Shown piece after piece: positions 1 through 12,300 of a DNA stretch of 64,000 bases (the first letter of the stretch is position 1; each line of letters opens with the position of its first letter). This DNA comes from Magicicada septendecula (lineage: Eukaryota; Arthropoda; Insecta; Hemiptera; Cicadidae). The stretch spans positions 338,915,076 to 338,979,075 of the forward strand of contig CM068368.1 of NCBI GenBank assembly GCA_034769895.1, written 5' to 3'. A program made the position numbers and the translations under genes. A model generated the notes under the pieces. That model did not search any database and was not told the DNA's origin. It saw only the letters and a list, made by a program, of their open reading frames with translations.

Positions 1-2904
1 AATAATTTGTCCCTTAACGATACTTTAATGGTCGGTGCTACGATCCAGCAGGATCTGTTTTCGATAATGGTTCGGTTCCGCACCCACCGATACGTACTTA
101 TTGCGGACATTGAAAAGATGTATCGCCAGATCATTGTTAATCCTAAGGATTCAAACTTGCAACGCATTGTTTGGCGTGATGCACCGCATAAGGAATTGCG
201 ACATTACGCGTTAAGGACGGTTACATATGGCACTGCTAGTGCCTCCTTCCTTGCTACGCGTTGTCTGGCTCAAATAGCATATGAAAATAAATCCGACTAC
301 CCTACAGCTGCTAAGGCCATAGAAAATGACTTTTACGTAGACGAGCTCATAACGGGTTCGGATGATCCGAACGGCTTAGCTGAAATGAAATGCGAGATCG
401 AGAAGTTGTTGAGGAGGTATGGTTTTTCGTTACATAAATGGTTCTCTAACCACCATAAGATTATGACTCTTCGCGCCCAAGTAACCCGTGACTTCAGCAA
501 GGGTCAAAACGTGCGTACCTTGGGAATACAATGGAATGTTGAGGGGGATAACTTTTTATACACCGTTAGGGGTGATGACAATTTAACCGTTTTCAACAAG
601 AGAAGCGTGTTGGCAATCATCGCCGGGATCTATGATCCACTAGGTTTAATCGCTCCCATCACATTTTGCTGCAAGCATTTCGTGCAGCAGTTGTGGTTGG
701 CGGGCACTGATTGGGACGAACCCTTGTCCGGATCATTAGCCAATCAATGGTTGGAATTATACGCCCAATTAGTCTCCGACACTCATTTTGAGATTACGAG
801 GTCGGTTAAGAGTTCGAACAGTTACCCAGTTAGTTCATTGCAGCTGCACGGATTCGCCGACGCTTCGGCTAAAGGTTACGCGTGTTGCATTTATGTGCGG
901 GCGGTCTATTCGAACGGCGCCATATCATCAAACTTGTTGTGTGCTAAATCTAGGGTCGCTCCGCTGAAACAGATAACGCTTCCTAGACTTGAACTTTGTG
1001 CTTGTTTATTGTTAACCTCCAAGGTTTTAAATGCCGTCGATTACAATTTTGACGGACTATATCTTTATTCGGATTCGATGATAGCGTTGTACTGGATACA
1101 TCAGCAATCTTCCCGCTGGAAGGTATTTGTGGCCAACCGTGTCGCGGAAATACAGCGTCTTGTTAGCAGCAGGGGAATTTGGCGTCATGTAGTATCAAAT
1201 GACAACCCTGCCGACGTTTTATCGCGCGGTTGCCTCCCTCGTAGTTTGCACTGTCATGCTCAATGGTGGCATGGTCCCTCCTGGTTGGTTCGTGATGCGG
1301 CCTCATGGCCGGTCAGCGCGTTCGACATTAATACTCCCTGTACTTTTCCCGACATTGAAGAGGAACGTCGCAAGCAGGCTCAAACCTCACTAATTGTCGC
1401 GTCCTCAACACATAGTTACATTGAAAATTATTCATCTCTTACGAGGCTTATTCGCGTCTTCGCATATTGCCGTCGATTTGTTCGCAATTCTAGGCTCGCG
1501 GTGGTTGATAGAGACACGTCCTTTTTGTCGGCTCAAGAATTATCTGACACGCTCTTGATTTTTGTCCGGCAATCACAGAAGTTGCATTTCGACGTGGAGG
1601 TTAGGGAACTTGAGGCACACCGGTGCCTTCCACGCAGTAGTAAAATTCTTGCTCTCAACCCATTCCTGGATAAATCAGGCATTTTAAGAGTGGGTGGACG
1701 CTTGCAATTCTCCCCACTTAGCTACGAGACTAAACACCAAATAATTTTGCACCCGCACTCTCATCTCACGAGATTAATAATTGAATACGAACACATCCGT
1801 TTGTTGCACGCTGGAGTGCAATCAACTCAAGCTTCGCTTAGGCGAAAGTATTGGATCATACACGATAAGTCCTATATCCGCTCAGTGATACATAAGTGTG
1901 TCACTTGTTTTCGTTTCCGGGCTAAAGGCGCGAATCAATTACTCGGTCAATTACCCTCTTCTAGGGTCACGCCGTCAAGGCCATTCTCACAGTCGGCCGT
2001 GGATTACGCCGGTCCTGTGCTTTTGCGCCATGGCGGGCAGCGCTCTAAGTCCACGACCAAGGCATATATCGCTCTATTTATATGCATGTGTACTAGGGCC
2101 ATCCATTTAGAATTGGTGTCGGATCTCACTTCCAACGCCTTTATAGCGGCTTTAAAAAGGTTCATATCGCGCAGAGGTATTCCCGCGCAAATATTTTCGG
2201 ATAATGGCACGAATTTTCGTCGTGCCAACCACACGTTGCATGATTGGTACAAATTTTTAACCTCCAAGGAAGTTGAGCAATCTTCTCTGGAGTTTTGCGG
2301 TCTCCACGGCATCAAATGGTCCTTTATCCCCCCTTCAGCCCCTCATTTCGGTGGTTTGTGGGAAAGTGGTGTAAGGAGTGTTAAATTCCATTTACGTCGC
2401 GTAATTGGCGGTACGATCTTGAATTTTGAGGAATATTCTACTCTTCTTTCTCAAATTGAGGCTTGCCTTAATTCACGCCCGTTATGCGCGGTGTCCGACG
2501 ATACTGGAGACCCTGAACCCTTAACACCCGCTCATTTTTTGGTCGGTGCTCCACTGACGGCACTTCCGGAACCCGACTATACATAAGGCAATAATACTCA
2601 TTTGGGCAGATGGCTTCTGCTCCAAAAATTTACGAAGACCATCTGGAAACGGTGGTCTAGGGATTATCTGCACCAGCTGCAGCAGCGCAATAAATGGCGC
2701 ACCCCATTAAAGAATTTGAACGTCGGACAACTTGTCCTCATTTTGGATGACAATTCCCCCCCTCTAGAATGGAAGCGTGGGGTAATTACCAATGTTTTTC
2801 CGGGTCAAGATTCCTTAGTACGCGTCGCAGAAGTTCGCACCGCGCTAGGTATCTTACGCCGACCCATCCACAAATTATGCCCCCTTCCGGTGGCTACACA
2901 CTAA
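1..2904 (+). pseudogene. pol: BEL/Pao pol polyprotein (RT-RNase H-integrase), one nonsense codon
   Basis: This reading frame copies element RNA into DNA and integrates it. It is open from base 1 to a TAA at 2584-2586, then continues in the same frame to a stop after 2904. Residues are numbered from the ATG at 7. RT motif A has D34. The RT active site at 334-345 reads YVDE (Y110-E113) where the second copy has YVDD. RNase H follows with FADAS (D285). A zinc-binding integrase region lies around residues 595-645, then the catalytic triad D666, D732 and E786. The segment 2602-2904 is the C-terminal DUF5641-type domain typical of Pao integrases. The TAA falls between integrase and this domain, where copy 2 has a sense codon. 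With the stop and the altered active site this copy is probably inactive, although most of the frame is well preserved. Confidence 0.88.
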
Positions 2905-3594
2905 TCGTATGCGTGCCATACGAGGTGTGTGTGTGTGTGAGTGTGTGCGTGTCACATTACATGGACCACGCCCGGGACATTCCCCGGGGCGAGCATACAA
3001 GTCAATTGTATCATAAGCATTGTAATATTGTTTACGTGCCGCTAGCTATTACAGCAATAGTGACTGTGTCTCATATGTACTATCAATCATTATGGATGTT
3101 GTGTATTGTTAATATGTTTGTGTGATTCAAATTCTGAGAACCACAAATGTCATTTATAGTGTCAATTATTCTATATATGTATTGTATTTTCTAAGGGTCA
3201 AACATTATGAAATTCATTGGGGTTGTTATGTCAATATGATGGGGAAATTATTGTATTTTTTATGGTGTTATCACTTGTTATTGTAATGCTTGGCAAATAT
3301 CAAGGGGTATTATTTGGGAAAGATCAATACCTACCTAATTATTGTATTATTGTGCGTATTGTATTACTATTATGTTTTGAGTAATTTTAACGTCAGTAAG
3401 CCCTTGCTATTGGCGTAAGGGTCAATTTATTGTATGCTTGGTGATTGTTAATTGAATTCATATTATGTTTATTATGTCATTGCTCTCTGGCCAGTGCGCC
3501 AATTATTGTATCGCTTACGACATGTAAGTTTAATTATTATATTGTTCAATTTAACCTTTAATGTACAAAATCGTCCCGATTTTGGCGGGCAGTA
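2905..3594 (+). other. BEL/Pao copy 1, 3' noncoding region with GT tract and polypurine-side palindrome
   Basis: This is AT-rich DNA between the pol stop and the 3' LTR. It contains an interrupted GT tract at about 2922-2952 and many short ATTATTGTA-like words. The region 33035-34058 of copy 2 has the same character on the other strand. At 3567-3583 the palindromic block AAAATCGTCCCGATTTT is followed by GGCGGGCAG and then the LTR. The purine-rich GGCGGGCAG is the likely plus-strand primer. No coding potential is seen. Confidence 0.7.
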
Positions 3595-4058
3595 TGTTTA
3601 AACTTTGTACTGGTTTATCAGCTGTAAACGGTCCACCACCGTACACGGCACGCGCGGATGACGTCACGCGTTTATCAAACGTTGCAGCCGGCCAGCACCG
3701 CCGACTGCAAGCCAGTTTAGTTCAGTTTATAACACGACTCCGAGCGCAACTCTCGTAAAACACTTCTCTTACAGCCGCGGCTTCTGGCTATTTTTTAGCA
3801 TGCATTTATAATATTTCATTTCATTCAACTACCTGCGTCCATCTACAATGGACCACGATTTTATTCAAAATTAATTTCGGGCGTTATTGCCTCAAATGCA
3901 TCCGCACGTGCCGATCGTAATTAACAATCAGATTTTTTCAATAAACGAATGTTCAACATCTTTAATACAGTCCACTTCTTTCTAACAAACAATCCAGCCT
4001 TCCTCATTAGCGTCTTTGGAATAACTCACGATTATTCAAGAGCTTCCAAACCGCAACA
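3595..4058 (+). repeat. 3' LTR of BEL/Pao copy 1
   Basis: It starts TGTTTAAACTTTGTAC and ends CGCAACA, giving 464 bp against 470 and 474 bp for the LTRs of copy 2. Landmarks in the same order as copy 2 are TGACGTCA near 3659, an AATAAAC polyadenylation-type signal near 3943 and ACAGTCCACTTC near 3966. The end was placed by alignment by eye with copy 2. The partner 5' LTR is outside the window, so neither age nor target-site duplication can be checked. Confidence 0.72.
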
Positions 4059-4801
4059 GAATCCTATCAGCATTCTTCTAGTACATTCGTTGTTTCAAGT
4101 TCATTCTGCCCCTTGTTGTATTAAATGATGCCGCTGATTTTTGCGTTAAAATCTCCGATGATTTTCTCGTTGTCACTATGCTTATCACATGGAATAACTC
4201 TCTGTAAAACGCCTCAATAGTAGTCTTCTAGAGAAGTTACGTTAGGACCTATACCATCATAAGTGTGTTATTGTTGTTTTGTTTTTAGTTTGGCAGTAGC
4301 TCTGTTATTGTTGACAATATCATAACCCAACATCGGATTTATATAGAATTATGCTGACATCACTGATTAGTTTGTTTGCACTTCTACAGCATATTAACTG
4401 ATTACCGTTAGAGATTTGGAACCGTTCACAATCTTTTCAACATGTTTCTGTAATACCTGCGATGCTGATATTCTTACATATCAACGATTGCATAGCGATT
4501 TTAAAAAATTTGATATTTTTCCAAAACTGCTTAACACTCTCACATAAAAAGCGTAGAGCTGTATCGTGGTATATACTGCCCTGTTACCTATTGCTCGATG
4601 ATTACTTTGTCATCGTCAGATCGCTATCCTTCAACTTCAACTCCATTGCTAGCAAGGTATGGCAAACGCATTCCTTTTTTCGGTTTCCTACGTTATCATA
4701 ATTTTTTTAAGAAATGTGTGTACCACAGTTGTATCCCCTTTTCTTCTGTGGCTCACAAGTAATGTGTGATTAGAGGTGTGGAAGATACCCGCGCCTATAA
4801 A
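4059..4801. other. no gene seen
   Basis: Non-coding AT-rich DNA between the BEL/Pao LTR and the tandem duplication. Short open frames here have no recognisable motifs. Nothing supportable was found. Confidence 0.5.
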
Positions 4802-5215
4802 GGTGGTGTCATTCGCTGACTTTATTTCCTGGATAATAGCCTCTAGAACCTGACAACAAGACTACCTACCTGTGCATTGTAACTAAAACAAGTATTTTCC
4901 TAACATAAAACTACTATTTCAATCCGTATTCCGTAACATTAAACTTAATGATTAACAAGTCGTTTTTAGAATCTAGGACATGAAAATACTATTGAAAATG
5001 AATTCGTGGGTGGTGTCATTCGCTGACTTTATTTCCTGGATAATAGCCTCTAGAACCTGACAACAAGACTACCTACCTGTGCATTGTAACTAAAACAAGT
5101 ATTTTCCTAACATAAAACTACTATTTCAATCCGTATTCCGTAACATTAAACTTAATGATTAACAAGTCGTTTTTAGAATCTAGGACATGAAAATACTATT
5201 GAAAATGAATTCGTT
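4802..5215. repeat. perfect 207-bp tandem duplication, two units
   Basis: The unit beginning GGTGGTGTCATTCGC at 4802 recurs at 5009, and both units end AATTCGT (5007 and 5214). I found no mismatch on reading them side by side. Neither unit has an open frame or a family signature. Identity over 207 bp suggests a very recent duplication or an assembly artefact. Confidence 0.9.
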
Positions 5216-8200
5216 TTCTCAAGAATTACAGCAAACTACTTGTATAAAATAATTGATTTTGTTTTATCCAAAAAGAAAAAGTAAATAATTAAATAAAAAT
5301 TATCACTTTACCGGTGTTTAGCGACTAACATTAGACGAACTGCTATCAGTTTTTTATTACAAGGATTTCGCTTTTGTTATTGTTTAATACTATTGTACAT
5401 TATTATTTTAGACATGTCTCAAACTATCTGATTTCTGCAAGTTGTTTAGCAGCTTTTGATGTTTTTAATATTGTTACATTACTATTTTTTATGACTTTGA
5501 ATTTACCCAGAATTCGTTTTCGGGGTCGAAACGTCGCAACGTTATTTAATATTTATTGCGGGTATTCGCTCCAGTACCAGCCTGTCACGCTAATTTACTC
5601 GCCCATTACGTCTGTTAACAAACAAAACGATTGTTTCAAAATATGCAGTTTAACATTTTTTTTTAATTTTGAAATGTGGCTTTAGTTAGGCATTGAGGCA
5701 TCTGCGCAATATGACTTGATGAACCTAATGGTATTTAAATTAACAAAACTTACTCCGTAGCTTTTGTTTTTATTTTTGTTGTAACTTTTCGATCTGTACA
5801 TTAGTTCATACCTCATTATATTTTGACGTAAACTTTAAAATTATAAAAAGAGGCAGGAAACTCGAGGGGACAACTTATATATTATAATGTGCTGTATGAA
5901 GGATTGTTTTCCCCTCGTTGTGAGAGCCAAATCTATATAATGTATAATTATTTACGTATACAATTTCTTATTTAACGCCTCAGGTTGTAAGCGCCAAAAT
6001 CTATATAATGTGATGTGATTTGATGTTACTTAGTTGATTTTTTTATTTTTAAATTAAACAGCCTTAATCGCCTTAAATTTTGGTATAATAAATAAAAATG
6101 GTTTATTCAGATGCTTGTATGAAATCAGATTTATTTCTTTATTTAAATAATGATTTTCAGTCGTTGTACATCATCAAATTTTATTTACAGTATTTACCCT
6201 TCATGCTCTCCAGTAGCTCTTCGGTACATGAAATCTCTTTTTCTCAGGTAAAATAAAAATTGTTAACATATTTTCAAAGTCATAAGTCCATTTAGTCTGA
6301 ACGTAATATATAAAATAAATAATGTATATAAGTGTTCTGTTGAATGTGTATGTATTTTATAGTGGTGGGTCCTTGTGATTATACAAAAGAACAACTGAAA
6401 ATAAATTAACTAAATTAGAATAGCACATTAAAATAAAAAAATTGGAACAATTTGTTTTGTCATAAAAAAAATAAAATAATAATCAAGCAACAATTATTTC
6501 TGTTCCTTCAATATTAACAGTTTTTTACATACAGAATTTTCATTACACATATTTAAGATAAAGTATATTGTTTTAACACTTTATATCGATTAAATGAGTT
6601 TGTGTCCTTCCTAAATGATTGTTCTATAGTGTTTGTGTTATGTTGTATCACTGTTTCTGTTCTTTTTAAGTTTATAATCTTTAAATATGGGAAGCTTGTG
6701 TTTGCCCTAACCAAAATTGTATGTATAGGAAAGGTCTCACCAAACTGGTCGTTGATTCTTTCAATTTTAGTCGTTATCTTCTTTAATCACTCTTCAATAT
6801 AATCAGTTTTGTATGACATCAATTACTATTCTTGCTATTTCGAATTGTTTTTTCTCAGATTATTCAAATATTATATATTATTTCTATTAAATACTGTTAC
6901 TGATCTTGCTTTCATTCAATTCTAACAATGGACTCCTTTCTTCTCTGTATTTGATTTTACAGATTTACTTCATAAAGCTCTTGGCTTTACTATGTCTTTG
7001 AGTGGGTCTCAGGGTCGTTTTACCCCTTTGTAATAAATATAATTTATTATAATCTTGGATTTTCTTGTTACTTTTCCACATAATTAATCTCTATAGACCA
7101 AGCGCACTAATTTAAAATATTATAAGTATTGGTTAAGTTTATTTTGATGTTCAAATTATTACTTTATATAATTTATGTGTCACTGTGGTTAATACTATAA
7201 AAGGTCCATTTTCCTTCATAATTTTACATCACTAAAACTGGTTTACTTTTGCACTGTTTAGTAATTAATCACTATTATTTAATGTATTTCACGTTACGTT
7301 GATTAAAATTATTACATTAAAAACATTTGTCTATTTTTTGTAATAACACTAATCATTGATTAATTACAATGTCTGTCTTAGGTTCACAGACCTCTACGTA
7401 TTTCTTTATATTAATACATTAATAATTGTTCTCCTATTAACTACTAACACATTAAAACTTATATTATACAAGTTTCCTATTTACAATTTATTCTATCTAC
7501 ATAGTAAATTATGTGATCGTGGTGCGCACCACCGATATCGTGTGTGTCTAAAATCTGGGTATTTTATGTGTTTTTATGTTTATATTATATTTATTGTTAT
7601 GTGTAGAATTGTGTGTACAGTGTTTTTAATATTTTAACAATCGACGAACTTCAACAAGGGATATCCTGATGATGGGGCATATGTCCTGAAACGCGTTGAA
7701 TGAAATATAGAGAAAAGGCCACCAGACGGACAAGAAAAAGGTAAACTATTTTACTAATTATATAAATTATGTGATCTCTTCTACGGGGTAGTGTATGTCA
7801 TAGTGGTTAAGTCTTGTCATTGTCACTTATTCAGTTAGTTAATGGGTTATATATTATTTTATTTTCATGTACCTAATACAATGTTTACTTTTCATAATTC
7901 TCTATTCTTTGAACTATTATTTTTTCATAAATAATTATATTTTACTATCTTCACATAATTTTCAAAATTTTATTCTGCTTTTCTGCATGCTATCTAAATA
8001 AAACTTGCATATGGGCACATCTTACTGCTGATTTAGAGGATTATTTCGTGTTCTTTTTATGGCATGATCTTGTTATGTTATAATATGAATTTCAGGATAA
8101 TATCAGGAGGATTCTGACTCTCAGTTTGACAGTAGACATAAGCACGCAAAGGGGTTATATACCGGCGGAATATTTTTTTTCTAGAAAACGAATGAGACAA

Positions 8201-9182
8201 AAAACAATTTATTCATATTATAAATATTTTTATTTTAATATAAAATAATTAATTTAGTTTATTGATTAAGTTAAAATGATTAACTTGTACGTAACGTTAA
8301 ATAGTACGACCTTATTGGTATTCACGTCCTGTAACAAGACTGGTCTGCAAAAAGTGGCACAAGAAGTATAACAGTATAGTTAGCTCCATTGAGCTAATAG
8401 TCGAAAAAATTGTTCATATAGTCATAATTTTGTTTTATGCTGTAACTTTTGCCATGTCCTACTCGGTAATGAGTTCTCTTCAGGAACACGGAATAATTGA
8501 AATACTTACGAATACAGATTTCAAAACAGTGTAGGCCTACGTATTTAATAGTATGTAGGTAATTATTTCTTATTTAATTAACACTCGCTATCGATTAAAT
8601 GTTGATTTATGCCTGCGTATTAAATTTTCAAATGCGTATTTAGTATCTTAAACTTTAACATTGTTTTCACAAAATGTCATGAGCGCGTGTTTAATAGATG
8701 AGGCAGGTCTTCGTATTCTAAACCTTTCAATAAGACCCTACACATCATTTTATCTATTATATTAGTTTTCTTCATTTAAAACAATATTTAAAACAATTTT
8801 TAAGTGATTACATTGTGTAAATATCGATCAATATCTATGACGTTTAATAACCGTACCTTTGAGGACAGCTTGCACAAGATAATGTAAATGTCGATTCATG
8901 TGAATACCGAGTTTTTAAAAATTATACTGAACTGTTCTAGTTCTTCGGTGCATTCCATAGCACATGCTCTTTACTTCATACGATAATTAATAGATTGGTG
9001 CTGTTTGCGATTATCGCTTTGAGCAGGATCTTACACACATTAGTTGAGCTATTATAGGTGTTGGTTATGTGTTATTGTTAAAAGTTAAAATGTTGTGTCT
9101 CCTTAATTAATTGTTAAGATCTATTCGTTGTTGAAACCGAGAATGTTTCGTGAGAATGATGTTTCCGTGCGGCGTGTAGCCA
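5216..9182. other. AT-rich non-coding DNA with possible Penelope-like end fragments
   Basis: Nearly 4 kb with no gene I can support. Two short patches resemble terminal sequence of Penelope-like elements by their 'GATGATGG...GAAACG' style wording: 7664-7700 (CCTGATGATGGGG followed by CCTGAAACGCGTTGAA) and 5520-5545 (GGGGTCGAAACGTCGCAACG). Both are too short for a firm family call. The open frames at 5374-5685, 6602-6802 and 7356-7637 are low-complexity hydrophobic translations of AT-rich DNA. Confidence 0.4.
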
Positions 9183-9345
9183 ATGAGAGGTGTCGGTACA
9201 GACTTTCCTTCCCCCTCGAGAGACAAGTTGTACTGTGACGGTGCAGAGTCGGATTCAGTCAGTGTTGTAGTGCTGTTGATTGGATCGCCACACACAATGC
9301 GTACCTGTCTACTTGCTGTAGCCGTCTTCACTACCCTCACGTCAG
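9183..9345 (+). CDS. putative first exon of a secreted-protein gene (5' UTR plus signal peptide)
   Basis: From the ATG at 9297 the frame encodes MRTCLLAVAVFTTLTS and then a split Gly codon at CAG|GTAACT, a good 5' splice site at 9345/9346. A basic residue followed by a hydrophobic run and small residues is the layout of a signal peptide. A 49-nt first coding exon ending in phase 1 is common in insect genes for cuticle and other secreted proteins. The ATG is preceded by CACACA, an acceptable arthropod start context, and the upstream stretch from about 9183 is less AT-rich than its surroundings, as expected of a 5' UTR or promoter. The short Inr-like word TCAGT lies near 9256. I could not find exon 2. 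If the gene is real, much of the DNA to the right may be its first intron. The call could also be chance. Confidence 0.42.
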
Positions 9346-12300
9346 GTAACTCTTTTGTTGTAATGTGCGTCTTACTTTGCTTGTTCGTATTAAACATTTT
9401 TTCTCATATTACTTTTATAACGAGGTAAAAATACTAAAATAAAAAGATTAGTCCTGTTCTATTTATTATTAAGTCGGAACAGTTATTTATGAATTAAACC
9501 GAATATTCTGTAAACAAAGAAATTTTGTAAGTAAATTGAACTATTTAATTACAAAAACTAGGTATTTATTTTAGGGTTCGTATAATGACTATACAAAGAG
9601 CATGCATTAAATGTAATCTAACATTATGAGTTCAACAATTTCTTGTTTTAAATATTTATTACTTCATTACATATTATTTTATGATATTCTCTAAGCGAAT
9701 AAAAGTTAATAGCTAAATTGCATCTTTTAACTACAATGATTATAAAATAATGGGAAAAAGGGCTTGAACGTGATACTTTAATAATAATTAAATTAATAAT
9801 GTAATGTTATATTAAAAATAAACATATATGTTATTATTGAGCACGTTTATTACTTTGCACCTTAACACTTTTTTTAATACATAAATTTTATGTTTCGTGT
9901 TATTTTCGCTGTTCAGTTGTCAACAAATGTCGCAGATGTTTAAAACGTAATGGTCATTCTAATTTTTGTTAAATTATTTGATTCATGTAATCATTTCCGT
10001 AACAAAATATTTGTTTTAATATAACGGTGTAATGTTCGACTACATACGAACTGGGGGTGGGGGGGGGGGATCAACTGGCGTCTACTAGTAGGTGCGTTAC
10101 GTCACCTGAAGATTTTAAGTTGATCAAATACACAAGTTGGTAGTGTTAGCATACAGTCAAGTCAGTGTAACAGACTTCGTTCCTGAAAGCAGCAAAGAAT
10201 ATCTCAGCATGTTTTCTCATACGTTCTCTCTGTCAGAACTTGTATCACGTATACGGTGTCTCTGTAATGATCAAAGTCTACTCTCTTGTTCCAAACGTTA
10301 CCTAGCAGACGCAACATTTCTGAATGCCAGACCTGTCCATTGTTTTATGTTGGTGTACATTTCCTTTCCTTACATTTCAGTTCCTCTTGTGCCTCGTTGC
10401 CATGTAGAACGACATTTCAAAATGCTCAAATAATTTATGATGTCTACATTCAATGACGGTGCTTCACCTTTGTATCTAATAATTGACAGACAACACTTAA
10501 AAACACCTGAACCATAAATTAAAGAAACGGAACAATAAATGAACACTCATCATAAATGTTCAGTTCGTGAGTAATAATTAGAGGTAGTTACAGAATGCTT
10601 GTTGTTAGTGTTCATTGAAACTGATTACAATTTGTTAAACTTTTTGTCATCAGTGTAAACACTTTCCAAGAAAAAGTCACAAATGTAGTACACCATGTTT
10701 TGTGGTCAGTATCTGCTTCAAATTTGTTCCTGTAATATGCTGTACTTTTTACCCTTATTTTGATACCAATTGTTTTGCCATTGGGTGTTGGAACAGATAA
10801 ATCGTTTAAGTCTTGTATATAGTTGTTATTACTGTAAGTAAAACTAACTGTTGATAAAACTGACAGAAGAGAAGTGTATGCGTATTTGTATGCCCGTACG
10901 AGTTAGACCTTGTGTTCATTTCTCGTTGGAATAGTATATAGTTCAGTTTTAGATCAATATACCGGCGTAACAGCCATTTTGCTACAATACAACAACGCTG
11001 GCAAATGTTTTTATATACTCGCGGTAGTTATTCTCGCAAAAAGTACTTGACTCATGTTTTTAGTCAGTTTCTGTCCTGTGTCTTCGGTCTTTATCGTCGT
11101 TGCTGCAAAGTAACAATTACTCGTGTATTCTCACACGGAAAAAGAAAGGAAAGTTCATGACTTGTACTTGTAATACGGATTAGAACTTGTAATGTGATTA
11201 GTATGCACTAATTTAAAACGCCATAGAATTTCAAGTTTGGTGTAATGTTTATTAATAACACGAACAAATTATAATTTCCTATACAAAAAATAAATAATAC
11301 TTTATATTCAGCTTCAGATTTATTTGTTAATATATTGTTATTACGTATCGAAAAATAGTGACTTAACAGCAAAGAAATAAACCGGCTCAGAAATGTGTTT
11401 TGAATGTCGTCTTTATGGATGAGGAACATATCTTGGGTTGGAAAGATCGCCTTATGCGCCTTGAGCGTATAAGATGTGTGTCTGGGATAACTACTAAAAA
11501 TAAAGTGGCGAACAAGAAAGAAGACAAGTAAGAAATGGTTTTTAAAACAAGTAAGAGAAGACAGAAATCGTACTCAAAGAGACAAAGAAAATATAAGCAT
11601 ATAGGAGTACCAAGTATGTATGATATAAAATTGAAGTTTTGGTGTCTGAAAGAAGCAACTGAAGAAGTTTCTTGATTGCAGAAGCGAGTTACAAATATTG
11701 TTGGTGTTGAAAATAATGCAAGCTTAAACATTTTGACTAGTAACCAGACGAAGGTGGATGACAAGCTGCCGACCGACTTGCCAAGGATATGTATAGTGTA
11801 CATCGTCATCAGCGTAAGTTGTATCTACCTGCCCTTTGCTAATATTCCACCAATTCCCTTTCCTGTGATTTTTCGTAAATAACTCCCCACCCTCCATTAA
11901 CATAAATAATATAGATTATTCAATTTGTTTAACTTATCGTGTGTAAAAGTGTAAATAGCGTAATGCTTCTTTTAAAGCTGTTTTGTTTTCTGATGTATCT
12001 GAAGAACTGTAGAACTTTAGTTTACCTGCTTCGACAGTCCTGACGACTTGCCCTACATGTGATGTCCAGAGTTTTCCTCAGTTGTCCTGTCAGCAACTCG
12101 TGCTCTTCTCTCTCTTTCTACGCTCTCCTCTTCTTCATATCGTTTACCGTAGTCTCCTTCAGGAATATATTATGTGCCTCTTATTCAGCAGATAGCCCCT
12201 GTCTATTGACTTCTACAACTTTTGTTTTACATTTTTTATTCATACTCCTTATGTACGACGACGTTCGTCATACTGTTTCTAACCTAGGTCAGCTTCCTCT

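Larger units (their letters stand above)
1..4058 (+). mobile_element. BEL/Pao LTR retrotransposon, 3' half (copy 1), cut by window start
   Basis: The window opens inside the reverse transcriptase of a BEL/Pao element. The order RT, RNase H, integrase, C-terminal domain, AT-rich 3' noncoding DNA and LTR is that of this superfamily. The proposed 3' LTR end rests on similarity to the second copy at 32561-40565. Both LTRs start just after a shared AAAATCG-n3-CGATTTT block, and both end in GCAACA preceded by a similar 15-base stretch. Gag, protease and the 5' LTR lie to the left of the window, so completeness cannot be judged. The two copies share protein motifs throughout but their LTRs have diverged, so they are related subfamilies rather than recent sisters. 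Confidence 0.9.

Noticed and set aside
11387..11809. 140-codon minus-strand frame with hydrophobic segments
   Set aside because: No family resemblance, no good start context, and composition like the surrounding non-coding DNA.
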